Positions 15,582 through 23,841 of a stretch of 64,000 nt of DNA are shown here, in pieces. This stretch comes from DASXRA01 sp036502575. GTDB lineage: Bacteria; Actinomycetota; Actinomycetes; Mycobacteriales; Jatrophihabitantaceae. The notes beneath the pieces were generated by a model. It was not told the origin of the DNA. It did no database searches and worked only from the letters and a program-made list of their open reading frames with translations. The position numbers and the translations under genes were made by a program. Numbering within the stretch: position 1 is the stretch's first letter; every line of letters begins with the position of its first letter. The stretch is from assembly GCA_036502575.1 (NCBI GenBank), contig DASXYL010000081.1, positions 50,613 to 114,612 of the forward strand, given 5' to 3'.

Positions 15582-16312
15582 CCGACACGATCGTGCTGAT
15601 CCATGGTCTGTGGATGACACCACTGAGCTGGGAGCACTGGATCGCCCGCTATGAGGCGGCGAGGTGTCGCGTGATCGCACCGGCCTGGCCCGGTCTCGAC
15701 GGCCCGGTCGACGAGCTGCGCCGCGACCTCGACGCTCCACCGATCATCGTGGGCCACTCGTACGGGGGAGCGTTCACGCAGGTGCTGCTCGACCGCGGCC
15801 TCGGTCGGGCCGGCGTCGCCATCGACTCGGCTCCCACCAAGGGCGTGCTGAACCTGCCGCCGGCCCAGATTCGCGCCGCGTCGCCGGCGCTGCGCAACCC
15901 GCTCAACCGGCGTCGCGCGGTCATGTTGACGCCCAAACAGTTCCGCTACGCGTTCACGAACACGCTGTCCGACGACGACGCGGCGAAGGTGTACGAGCGC
16001 TACCCGGTACCCGGCCCGGGCCGAGTGCTGTTCGACGGGGCGGTAGCGAACTTCAGCCCGCGCTCGCCGCTGCGCATCGACTACCGCAAGGCCGATCGGG
16101 CGCCGCTGCTGTTCATCGGCGGCGGCGCCGACCACACGGTGCCGGCGTCGGTGAACCGCTCCAACGTCAAGCTCTACCGGAAGGGGACGGCGACCGTCGC
16201 GTACCGCGAGTACCCCGGCCGCTCGCACTACACGGTCGGGCAGGACGGCTGGGAGGACGTCGCCGACTACGCACTGGCCTGGGCGCGGGATCCGGTGCCC
16301 AGCACGCCATGA
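15578..16312 (+). CDS. Alpha/beta hydrolase
   Basis: The product is 244 aa. HG motif in IVLIHGLW, nucleophile serine in GHSYGG near residue 57-62, acid in GGGADHTVP and histidine in GRSHYTVG near 222. It starts at a GTG that overlaps the upstream stop (GTGA). Proteins of this type are often esterases or haloalkane dehalogenase-like enzymes of unknown substrate. It continues the operon that begins at the molybdopterin gene. Confidence 0.82.
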   Translation: MTDTIVLIHGLWMTPLSWEHWIARYEAARCRVIAPAWPGLDGPVDELRRDLDAPPIIVGHSYGGAFTQVLLDRGLGRAGVAIDSAPTKGVLNLPPAQIRAASPALRNPLNRRRAVMLTPKQFRYAFTNTLSDDDAAKVYERYPVPGPGRVLFDGAVANFSPRSPLRIDYRKADRAPLLFIGGGADHTVPASVNRSNVKLYRKGTATVAYREYPGRSHYTVGQDGWEDVADYALAWARDPVPSTP

Positions 16313-16695
16313 TCGGGCGGCGCCACCACCTGATCATCGACTGCCCCGACCCGGCGGCGCTCGCCGCGTTCTACTCGGAGCTACTCGGGCAGCCCATCAC
16401 GTACCGGTCAGCCGACTTCGTCGTCGTCGCGGACAACGACGCGACGTCGGGGCTGGCGTTCCAACTCGCGCCGGACCACCAGCCGCCGGCCTGGCCGGAC
16501 CCCGACCGGCCCCAGCAGATGCACCTCGACGTCATGGTCGACGACGTTGCCGCCGCCGAGCCGGCCGTGTTGGCGCTCGGCGCGCGGCGGCTGGCCGGGG
16601 GCGATCACGTGTACGCCGACCCGGCCGGCCACCCGTTCTGCCTGGTCCCGCGCCCGGGCTGGGCGCCGCCGATCAGTCCCCCGAGTCGTACTTGA
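16309..16695 (+). CDS. VOC family protein
   Basis: The product is 128 aa with the VOC pattern: RRHHLIIDCPDPAALAAFYSELLG at the start, QMHLDVMVDD in the middle and YADPAGHPFCLVPRPGW at the end. This subfamily (glyoxalase-like domain) is common in actinobacteria. The ATG overlaps the hydrolase stop by 4 bp. The 3' end overlaps the convergent dodecin gene by 23 bp. Confidence 0.8.
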   Translation: MIGRRHHLIIDCPDPAALAAFYSELLGQPITYRSADFVVVADNDATSGLAFQLAPDHQPPAWPDPDRPQQMHLDVMVDDVAAAEPAVLALGARRLAGGDHVYADPAGHPFCLVPRPGWAPPISPPSRT

Positions 16696-16888
16696 ACGAG
16701 ATGGCCAGCCGCACCCGGAAGGCCGACACCTGCCCGTCCTCGATCACCACGTCCTGGCGGACGACCTCGGCGATCCGCAGGTCGCGCACGGTATGGGCGG
16801 CGGTCGCGACGGCCTTCCTGGCGGCGTCAGCCCACGACTCGGTACTGGTGCCGATGACCTCGGTGACCCGGTAGACGCTGTCCGACAT
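16673..16888 (-). CDS. Dodecin
   Basis: The product is 71 aa, the usual dodecin length. It matches the family throughout: SVYRVTEVIGTSTESWADAA near the start, a central helix, RIAEVVRQDVVIEDGQV and the final strand FRVRLAISFKY. Dodecins form hollow dodecamers that bind flavins (or CoA in some species) and serve as storage or buffering proteins. It is monocistronic and convergent with the VOC gene. Confidence 0.92.
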   Translation of the reverse strand: MSDSVYRVTEVIGTSTESWADAARKAVATAAHTVRDLRIAEVVRQDVVIEDGQVSAFRVRLAISFKYDSGD

Positions 16889-17076
16889 TGACGGCCTCCT
16901 CGCACGGGGCGCCTCGGGCGACGCCCCTGTGGTTGATCGTCTACTCCTTCGGCCCCGTCGCTGGCAAGGAGCACTGGGTCGGACGGCGACTGCCGGCTCA
17001 ACTCGCCGGTGCATCGGCGTCCACGCGGTACATCGGGCTGACATGACCCTGCCCCTGAACTCGGCCCGGCAGCGTC

Positions 17077-18045
17077 CTAGCGGGCCGTGGCGAGGGACAG
17101 CCCGAACCGGCCTTCGTTGTCGGTCCACCACTCGGTCAGGTCGAAGCCGGCGGCGTCGAGCTCGGCGGTGACGCCTTCGCGACGGAACTTGGCCGACACC
17201 TCGGTACGCATCTCCTCGCCCCGCGCGAACGACACGTCCAGGTTCAGCAGCTCGATCCGCACCCGCTGGTCGCGCAGCGAGCGCAGGCGCATCTCGATCC
17301 ACTCGGCCTCGGCGTCCCAGATCGCGACGTGGGCGAACTCGTCCGGATCGAAGTCGGCCTTCAGCTCGCGGTCCACCACGTCCAGCACGTTCTTGTTGAA
17401 CTCGGCCGTGACTCCGGCGGCGTCGTCGTAGGCCGGGACGAGCACGTCCGGGCTTTTGACCAGATCCGTGCCGAGCAGCAGCGTCTCGCCGGGCGTCAAG
17501 GTGTCCCGCACCGAACGCAGGAACACCGCTCGCTGGTCGGGCACCAGGTTGCCGATCGTGCCGCCGAGGAACGCCACCATGCGCCGCCCGCCGGCGGGTA
17601 ACCGGTCCAGGTGCTGCTCGAAGTCGGCGACGACGGCGTGCACGGTCAGCCCCGGGTAGTCGGTGAGGATGGCGGTGGCCGCCGCCCGGAGCGCTCCTTC
17701 GGACACGTCGACCGGGACGAAGCGGCGCAGCGCCCCGGAGTCGCGCAAAGCGTCGAGCAGCAGCCGAGTCTTCTCGGCCGAGCCCGCGCCCAGCTCGACG
17801 AGCGTGTCGGCGCGCGACGCCGCTGCGATCTCGGCCGCCCGCTCGACGAGGATCGAGCGCTCGGCCCGCGTGGGGTAGTACTCGGGCAGCCGGGTGATCT
17901 GCTCGAACAGCTCGCTGCCGCGGTCGTCGTAGAACCACTTCGGCGGCAGCGACTTCGGCGTCGCGGTGAGCCCGCGCAACACGTCTTCGCGCAGCGCAGC
18001 GCTGAGGAAGTCGGCCGGCAAGTGATTGTCAACGATGAGGCTCAT
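17077..18045 (-). CDS. egtD: L-histidine N-alpha-methyltransferase EgtD
   Basis: The product is 322 aa. The N terminus PKSLPPKWFYDDRGSELFEQITRLPEYYPTRAE-type region and the SAM site LVELGAGSAEKTRLLLDAL are diagnostic. GGTIGNL and the C-terminal LTEWWTDNEGRFGLSLA match EgtD of mycobacteria. The enzyme makes hercynine (trimethylhistidine) from histidine and SAM, the first committed step of ergothioneine synthesis. Its start overlaps the egtC stop (ATGA). It is the last gene of the cluster; the intergenic 188 bp to dodecin show nothing recognisable. Confidence 0.95.
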   Translation of the reverse strand: MSLIVDNHLPADFLSAALREDVLRGLTATPKSLPPKWFYDDRGSELFEQITRLPEYYPTRAERSILVERAAEIAAASRADTLVELGAGSAEKTRLLLDALRDSGALRRFVPVDVSEGALRAAATAILTDYPGLTVHAVVADFEQHLDRLPAGGRRMVAFLGGTIGNLVPDQRAVFLRSVRDTLTPGETLLLGTDLVKSPDVLVPAYDDAAGVTAEFNKNVLDVVDRELKADFDPDEFAHVAIWDAEAEWIEMRLRSLRDQRVRIELLNLDVSFARGEEMRTEVSAKFRREGVTAELDAAGFDLTEWWTDNEGRFGLSLATAR

Positions 18046-18791
18046 GTATCGGTCTCCAAAGGGGTGACGCGCACGCCGTCGGGCGTGGCGGTGAGCAAGC
18101 TGTGGTCGGGGACGTCGTGCCAGCCCGGCTCGTCGTCGGACGGCTCGGACGCCACCACGACGCCCCGCCGGTCGGCCCGCCAGCACAGGGTGTCGCCCCA
18201 AGTGGTGGCGGCGATCATCGCGCCGTCGAGGGCGAGGAGGTTCAGCCGGGCCTCCGGTGCGGCCCGGGATGCGGCGGCGACGGTGGTGCTGAGCGCCTCG
18301 GGCAGGGGGGCGCCGCCGTCGAGTCGCGCGTGGGTGATCGCCCAGAGCAGGGCGGAATCACTCGCGGCGTCCAGCCGCAGCAGCCGTTCCGGCGGGAGGG
18401 TGGCCGCCAGCACCGACGCGCAGGCCGGCCAGCCGGGCATGGCCCCGTTGTGGCTGAACAGCCAGCGCCCGTCACTGAAGGGAGCGACGGCGCCTTCGCT
18501 ATGGCCCATGCCGTCCGTACCGGAGCGTACGGCCGCGAGTACGGCGCCCGACCGGACGACCCGGGCCAGCTCGGGCAGGTTGGCGTCCGTCCACATAGGA
18601 CGGTCGCGTCGATAGCGGGCCGGAACCGGGTCACCCTCGGCGTACCACCCGACCCCGAACCCGTCGGCGTTCATGATCCCGTTGCGCTGCCGCCGCGGCG
18701 CCCACGACTGGCGCAGCAGCCCGTACGGCGGCTCGGTGAGCAACTCGGCGAGCGGCACGAGCGGGCCGAGATAGGCGACGTGCCTACACAT
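18042..18791 (-). CDS. egtC: Gamma-glutamyl-hercynylcysteine sulfoxide hydrolase EgtC
   Basis: The product is 249 aa. Start ATG 18791 places Cys2 at the N terminus (MCRHVAYLG), the nucleophile of class II glutamine amidotransferase-type hydrolases after Met removal. NADGFGVGWY and the LFSHNGAM segment are family hallmarks. EgtC removes glutamate from gamma-glutamyl-hercynylcysteine sulfoxide. The start overlaps the egtB stop by 8 bp. Confidence 0.94.
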   Translation of the reverse strand: MCRHVAYLGPLVPLAELLTEPPYGLLRQSWAPRRQRNGIMNADGFGVGWYAEGDPVPARYRRDRPMWTDANLPELARVVRSGAVLAAVRSGTDGMGHSEGAVAPFSDGRWLFSHNGAMPGWPACASVLAATLPPERLLRLDAASDSALLWAITHARLDGGAPLPEALSTTVAAASRAAPEARLNLLALDGAMIAATTWGDTLCWRADRRGVVVASEPSDDEPGWHDVPDHSLLTATPDGVRVTPLETDT

Positions 18792-20079
18792 CGGCGGCGT
18801 CCCGGGCACACCGGAAGCCGGCGAAGATCTGCCGCCGGATCGGGTAGTCCCAGTTGCGGAACGTGCCGCGCACCGCGGCTCGATCGGCCGCCCATGAGCC
18901 GCCGCGCAGCACCTTGTAGTCGCGGCCGAAGAACACCTCGGAGTACTCGCGGTACGGGAACGCCGTGAAGCCGGGCGGACGGGTGAAGTCGCTGGCCGTC
19001 CACTCCCAGACGTCGCCGATCAGCTGGTGCACGCCGAGCGGCGACGCGCCGCCCGGGTACGAGCCGACCGGCGCCGGCTGCAGGTGCGCGCCGCCGAGGT
19101 TGGCGTGCTCGGGCGTCGGGTCCTCGTCACCCCACGGGTAGCGCCGGGAACGCCCCGTCGCCGGATCCCACCGGGCCGCCTTCTCCCACTCGGCCTCGGT
19201 GGGCAGCCGCTGGCCGGCCCAGCGGGCGTAGGCGTCGGCCTCGTACCAGGACACGTGTTGCACCGGCTCGTCGAGCGGCACCGGCTCGTCCACGCCGAAC
19301 CGCCGCCGCCACCACTGCCCGCCCTCGGGGCGCCAGAACAGCGGCGCCGTGAGCCCGACCTCGACCCGGTGCGTCCAGCCCTCGGGCGTCCACCACCGGG
19401 CATCGTCATAGCCACCACTGTCTACGAACGCGATGTAGTCGCCGTTGGAGACCGGCACCGTGTCGATCCAGAACGCCGGCGTAGGGACGGCGCGGGCGGG
19501 GCGCTCGTTGTCCAGCGCCCAGGGCTCGATGTCGGTGCCCATGGTGAACGGCCCGGCCGGCACGAGCACCTCGCGCGGCAACCCGGCCGAACGCGGCGGG
19601 CTCGGCGGCGCGGCGTGCAGGGCGGGGGCGCCCCGGCGCAGCTGGTGGGTGGCCAGCATCGTCTCGTCGTGCTGCTGCTCGTGCTGGACGATCATGCCGA
19701 AGGCGAAGCCCTGATCGACCAGGCGGCGCCCCTCCAACGCGGTCTGATCGAGCACGTCGAGCACCTTCCGCCGCACCGTCGCCACGTACGTGCGCGCCTC
19801 GGGTGGTGCGAGCAGGGGCAGCTGCGGGCGATCACTGCGCGGATGCTGGAAGGCGTCGTAGATCGTGTCGATGTCGTCGCGCACCGGCTCGCGACCACCC
19901 ACGTCGCGCACCAGCCAGAGCTCCTCCTGGTTGCCGATGTGCGCGTAGTCCCACACGAGCGGCGACATCAGCGGGGAGTGCTGCCGGACCAGGTCGTCGC
20001 TGTCAACCGCCTGGGTCAGGGCATCGCTGCGTTGCCGGGAACGGATCAGCTCGTCGGCAATGGTCTCTTTCAGGCTCAT
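18784..20079 (-). CDS. egtB: Hercynine oxygenase EgtB
   Basis: The product is 431 aa. A DinB-like N-terminal domain carries the three iron ligands His47 (YAHIGNQEE), His133 and His137 (QHEQQHDET). The C-terminal formylglycine-generating-enzyme-like domain has WEWTASDF and GFRCARD. EgtB is a non-heme iron enzyme that joins hercynine to gamma-glutamylcysteine with O2 to give the sulfoxide. The ATG overlaps the egtA stop in ATGA, so all four egt genes are translationally chained. Confidence 0.95.
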   Translation of the reverse strand: MSLKETIADELIRSRQRSDALTQAVDSDDLVRQHSPLMSPLVWDYAHIGNQEELWLVRDVGGREPVRDDIDTIYDAFQHPRSDRPQLPLLAPPEARTYVATVRRKVLDVLDQTALEGRRLVDQGFAFGMIVQHEQQHDETMLATHQLRRGAPALHAAPPSPPRSAGLPREVLVPAGPFTMGTDIEPWALDNERPARAVPTPAFWIDTVPVSNGDYIAFVDSGGYDDARWWTPEGWTHRVEVGLTAPLFWRPEGGQWWRRRFGVDEPVPLDEPVQHVSWYEADAYARWAGQRLPTEAEWEKAARWDPATGRSRRYPWGDEDPTPEHANLGGAHLQPAPVGSYPGGASPLGVHQLIGDVWEWTASDFTRPPGFTAFPYREYSEVFFGRDYKVLRGGSWAADRAAVRGTFRNWDYPIRRQIFAGFRCARDAADV

Positions 20080-21356
20080 GACGTTTCCCAGTCGTCGGCG
20101 GGGCATCGCCCGCGCAGCGTGTATCGCTCGGCGAAGTCCACGACCCGTCCGGTGATGTGGGTGGGTTGCCCGGCCAGCCCGTCGAGCGCGATCTCGGCCA
20201 GCTCGCGGGCAGCGCCGGCCAGGACCGGATCGGCGAGTCCCTCGCGGGCGGCGTCGACCCAGCGGTCGGTGACCGGTTCGACCGCCGCCGCGGCCCGGTC
20301 CCGCGCGGCCGCGGTGCCGGTCAGAGCCCAGACGATCGCCGTCGGCGCGATCCACCCGTCGCCGGGCTGGGCATCGAGGTAGCGCACCTCGAAGTGCCCC
20401 GATGCGCGGACCGGCGGGAACAGCGTCGTCAGGTGATAAGCCAGGTCGTCATAGGTGGGCGGCGGTGTGACAGCGCCGTCGATCCAGTCGGCGAACGTGA
20501 CGCCGGTCGGTATCGGCCACGGCCCGTCGTCGCGGCGGATGCACAGCAGCGGAGCGTCCAGGGCGTATCTCGCATACGACGCGCGTGGGTCGGCATCCTG
20601 CGCCGGCGGGGAGGTGCGGCTCGGATCGATGTCGAGCCAGGCCCGCTGCCGGGTCGACTTCCACCCGGTGCGCTGCCCGGCCAGCACCGGCGAGTTCGCG
20701 AACATGGCGACGAGCGCCGGCCCGATCGCGTGCAGCGTGCGCCAACGGTCGACGAACGAGTCCGCGCCGGCGGCCCGGCCGGCGTCCAGGCAAGGCTGCA
20801 CGGCCGCCGTCGAGCACATCATCGTGCGCCCGGACGGGCTGCGACGGTCGAAGTACGCCTCCATCGAGGCGTAGCGCGGTACGTCGAGCAGTCGGGTGGA
20901 TGCACGATGTGGATCAGAACCCGCGCCCAGCGGGGCCAGCCCGGCGCCGGCGAGGCGGGCGTCGAGCAGTCGGGCGTCGGCGGCCGCGTCGGCCAGGCAT
21001 TCGGTCAGGCTGGCGGCGGGGCGGGTGGAGATCTCGACCTGCCCACCGGGTTCGACCGTGACCGCCGAGCCGTTCGGCATCGTGGCGACTGTGGTTGTCG
21101 TGGGCGGGTCGCGCAACGTCGGCGGGCACCAGGCCCCGAGGGCGGCGGCCAGACGAGCGGGGGAGAGCTGGTTTGCGGGCTGGCGACGATCGTGAACGAG
21201 CCATTCGAGCTCGAGGCCGACCAGTTGCGGTGGACCGATCTTGAAGCAGATCCGGGTTATGAAGGCCTCGGCTGCCTCGCGATGCGGCACGATTTCGGTT
21301 ACTTCGGGTGGTCCGGCGACGATCTCTCGCTCGGCGGACGGGGCGGAATCTGGCAT
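20076..21356 (-). CDS. egtA: Glutamate-cysteine ligase EgtA
   Basis: The product is 426 aa of the glutamate-cysteine ligase family 2. VGLELEWLVHD near 46-56 is the ATP/glutamate-binding start, with EPGGQVEISTRPA near 101, MMCSTAAVQ near 178 and HFEVRYLDAQPG near 327. EgtA makes gamma-glutamylcysteine, the sulfur donor for EgtB. It is the first gene of the operon, with an AGGAG ribosome site before ATG 21356. Confidence 0.94.
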   Translation of the reverse strand: MPDSAPSAEREIVAGPPEVTEIVPHREAAEAFITRICFKIGPPQLVGLELEWLVHDRRQPANQLSPARLAAALGAWCPPTLRDPPTTTTVATMPNGSAVTVEPGGQVEISTRPAASLTECLADAAADARLLDARLAGAGLAPLGAGSDPHRASTRLLDVPRYASMEAYFDRRSPSGRTMMCSTAAVQPCLDAGRAAGADSFVDRWRTLHAIGPALVAMFANSPVLAGQRTGWKSTRQRAWLDIDPSRTSPPAQDADPRASYARYALDAPLLCIRRDDGPWPIPTGVTFADWIDGAVTPPPTYDDLAYHLTTLFPPVRASGHFEVRYLDAQPGDGWIAPTAIVWALTGTAAARDRAAAAVEPVTDRWVDAAREGLADPVLAGAARELAEIALDGLAGQPTHITGRVVDFAERYTLRGRCPADDWETS

Positions 21357-21486
21357 GGCTTTCTCCTCGCGTCCCTTTCGTGCTTACCGTGGCGGGTGGT
21401 GCTGCGTCCACCTCGCCGGCTCGAAGTTCAGCGTCTCGTAAGTCACCGACAACGCGGCCTGTTCCGGTTTGGCGGTGGCCCCGCCC

Positions 21487-21532
21487 GGTTTTGGTCGCCC
21501 AGCGTCATATACGCGGCTGGGCGACCAAAACC
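21487..21532. repeat. Extragenic palindrome, TTTTGGTCGCCCAGC family, copy 1
   Basis: The arms GGTTTTGGTCGCCCAGC (21487-21503) and GCTGGGCGACCAAAACC (21516-21532) are a perfect 17-bp inverted repeat around a 12-nt centre. A second copy with nearly identical arms lies at 32057-32106. The copy sits between the divergent egtA and DUF3145 genes. CTGTTCCGGTTT just upstream is also shared with copy 2, so the repeated unit extends beyond the palindrome. Confidence 0.85.
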
Positions 21533-21651
21533 CGGCTGATGCGAATGTCGTGTGGCGCAACTGCGGCCCCATCAGTCACAATGAGCACGCACACACCACT
21601 GGTGCAGGCGCGTCGGGGAAGGCGTGGCCGTCGATTCAGTGGAGGTGTGCG

Positions 21652-22170
21652 ATGACGACCGCCCGGCGCACGGCACCAGCCACCACGTGTGGCGTGGTGT
21701 TCATGCACTGCTGCCCTTCAGCCATCGCGCCCCACGTTGAGTGGGCCATCGCCGGGGTCCTCGGCCGGCCGGTCCGGCTCTCCTGGACCGCCCAGCCCGC
21801 TGCCCCCGCGCACCTGCGCGCCGAGGCGAACTGGACCGGCCCGATCGGCACCGGCGCGCGGATCGCCGCAGCGCTGCGAGCCTGGCCGATGATCGTCTTC
21901 GAGATCACCGAGGACGGCACCTCCGCGAGCGACGGCGAGCGGCTGGCCTACGTCCCGGGTCGGGGGTTCCATCGCAGCGCCATCTCCGCCAACGGCGACG
22001 TCGTGGTCGGCGAGGAGCGGCTGCGCGGCCTGCAGACCCGGGCCCGCACCGCCGACGACTACGCCCACGGGCTGGCCGAACTGCTCGGCTCCGCCTGGGA
22101 CGCCGAGCTCGAGCCCTACCGTCACGCCGGCGACGGTGCACCCGTCACCCTGCTGCACCAAGTCGTGTAA
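21652..22170 (+). CDS. DUF3145 family protein
   Basis: The product is 172 aa and matches the actinobacterial DUF3145 family by its pattern CGVVFMHCCPSAIAPHVEWAIAGVLG, WPMIVFEITEDGT, GERLAYVPGRGFHRSAISANGDVVVGE and the C-terminal LHQVV. The function of the family is unknown. Start ATG 21652 is preceded by GGAGGTG; a longer frame upstream runs through the palindromic repeat and is rejected. It is a single gene between the egt operon and the convergent fatty-acid operon. Confidence 0.85.
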   Translation: MTTARRTAPATTCGVVFMHCCPSAIAPHVEWAIAGVLGRPVRLSWTAQPAAPAHLRAEANWTGPIGTGARIAAALRAWPMIVFEITEDGTSASDGERLAYVPGRGFHRSAISANGDVVVGEERLRGLQTRARTADDYAHGLAELLGSAWDAELEPYRHAGDGAPVTLLHQVV

Positions 22171-22206
22171 CCCCGGGCGCGGCGGCTCTTCTTGGGCGAA
22201 TCTCGC

Positions 22207-22255
22207 GATGATCTCGGACTTTTGGTCGAGTAGCGACCGCAACTCCGAGATCATC
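22207..22255. repeat. Intergenic stem-loop between convergent genes, variant palindrome
   Basis: GATGATCTCGGA (22207-22218) pairs perfectly with TCCGAGATCATC (22244-22255), enclosing an inner GGTCG/CGACC stem (22224-22228 with 22234-22238). The internal TTTTGGT...ACCGCAA layout resembles the palindrome at 52088-52136. It lies between the DUF3145 gene and the convergent carboxyltransferase gene, so it may act as a bidirectional terminator. The 253-bp gap holds no gene. Confidence 0.7.
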
Positions 22256-22423
22256 AGCGAGGTTTGGCGCGAGACCCAGCCACTGCCAACGCAACCCCGA
22301 ACGCGATGAGCGCTCGCGCGAAGAGCCCGCCGCCGCGACGCGGCCCGCGACGAAGGAGCGGTGCGGATCTGCGTTGGACCCCGAGCTTGCGAGGGGGTCC
22401 ACAAGCAGATCCGCGAAGGCGGA

Positions 22424-23839
22424 TTAGAGAGGTATGTTGCCGTGCGCCCCGCGCCCGGACGGCATGGACGCCAGGGCCTCGGCGAGCGCGGCCCGGGTCC
22501 GGGACGGCTCGATCATCCCGTCCACGACGCCGATGTCCATCGCCCGGCTGACCCCGCCGGCGATGCGCTCGTGCTCGGCCGCCAGCGCCGCGTGCAGGGC
22601 CTCCCGCTCACCGGGCGGGGCGGCGGCCAGCTTCTTGCGGTGCAGGATGCCCACGGCGGCCGACGCGCCCATCACGGCGACCTCGGCGCCGGGCCAGGCG
22701 TACACGGTGTTCGACCCGAGCGAGCGGGCGTTCATCGCGATGTAGGCGCCGCCGTACGCCTTGCGGGTCACCAGCGTCACCCGCGGCACGACCGCCTCGC
22801 CGAACGCGTGCAGCAACTTGGCGCCGCGGCGCACGATGCCGTCCCATTCCTGGCCGACTCCGGGCAGGTAACCCGGCACGTCCACCAACACCACCAACGG
22901 CACGCCGAACGCATCGCACATCCGCACGAAGCGCGCCGCCTTCTCGGCCGACGGCGAGTCGAGGCAGCCGCCCAGGCGCAGCGGGTTGTTCGCGATGACA
23001 CCCACCGTGCGGCCGGCCAGGCGGCCCAGGCCGGTCACGATGTTCGGCGCCCACTTCGCATGCAGTTCGACGAACGTGCCTTCGTCCAGGGTGCCTTCGA
23101 TAAGGGGGTGGACGTCGTAGGCCCGCTTCGGGTTGTCCGGCAGCAGCGCCGCGAGGTCACGATCCGGGCCGACGGTGTGCAGCGCGAACGAGCCTTGCTG
23201 GGCGAACAGGCCGGTGACGACCCGAGCGGTGTCCAGGGCCGAGTCGTCGGTGTCGGTGGTGATGTGGACGACGCCGCTGCGCCGCCCGTGCGTGTCGGCG
23301 CCGCCGAGGGATTCCATGTCGACGTTCTCGCCGGTGACGCTGCGCACGACGTCCGGACCGGTGACGAACACCCGACCGTTCGCCGACATGATCACCAGGT
23401 CGGTGAGCGCCGGGCCGTAGGCGGCGCCCCCCGCGGCCGGGCCGAGCACCACCGAGATCTGCGGCACCCGTCCAGACGCACGGATCATCGCCGCGAACAC
23501 CTGCCCCACGGCGTCCAGCGCCTCGACGCCGTCCGCAAGGCGGGCGCCACCGCAGTGCCACAGGCCGATCACGGGCACCCGCTCGCGCACCGCCGTGTCG
23601 ATCGCGTCGACGATGTAGCGGCAGCCGACCGCCCCCATCGCCCCGCCCATCACCGTCGCGTCGGTGCAGTAGGCGGTGACCGGCGCGCCGTTGACGGTGC
23701 CGCGCACCGCGAACACGCCGCTCTTGTCGCGCTCGTGCAGCGGCCGCAGGCTGCCCGGATCGAGGAGCTTGGACAGGCGCAGCTCCGGGTCACGCTCGTC
23801 GATGTCGACGCTGATGGGCGGGTCCTGCGTGAGCGTCAT
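22424..23839 (-). CDS. accD: Acyl-CoA carboxylase carboxyltransferase (beta) subunit
   Basis: The product is 471 aa with tandem crotonase-like halves of biotin-dependent carboxyltransferases: GGGAMGAVGCRYIVDAIDTAV-type N half with GLWHCGGARLADGV, and C half with VLVDVPGYLPGVGQEWDG and GGAYIAMNARSLG. It transfers carboxyl from carboxybiotin to acetyl- or propionyl-CoA, supplying malonyl-CoA to the genes upstream in the same operon. Its place after fabF resembles accD6 of mycobacteria. The biotin-carrying alpha subunit is not in this window. Confidence 0.9.
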   Translation of the reverse strand: MTLTQDPPISVDIDERDPELRLSKLLDPGSLRPLHERDKSGVFAVRGTVNGAPVTAYCTDATVMGGAMGAVGCRYIVDAIDTAVRERVPVIGLWHCGGARLADGVEALDAVGQVFAAMIRASGRVPQISVVLGPAAGGAAYGPALTDLVIMSANGRVFVTGPDVVRSVTGENVDMESLGGADTHGRRSGVVHITTDTDDSALDTARVVTGLFAQQGSFALHTVGPDRDLAALLPDNPKRAYDVHPLIEGTLDEGTFVELHAKWAPNIVTGLGRLAGRTVGVIANNPLRLGGCLDSPSAEKAARFVRMCDAFGVPLVVLVDVPGYLPGVGQEWDGIVRRGAKLLHAFGEAVVPRVTLVTRKAYGGAYIAMNARSLGSNTVYAWPGAEVAVMGASAAVGILHRKKLAAAPPGEREALHAALAAEHERIAGGVSRAMDIGVVDGMIEPSRTRAALAEALASMPSGRGAHGNIPL

Positions 23840-23841
23840 GG

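Noticed and set aside
21469..21651. N-terminal extension of the DUF3145 gene
   Set aside because: The extension is translated through the palindromic repeat and lacks family similarity; ATG 21652 has a GGAGGTG site.
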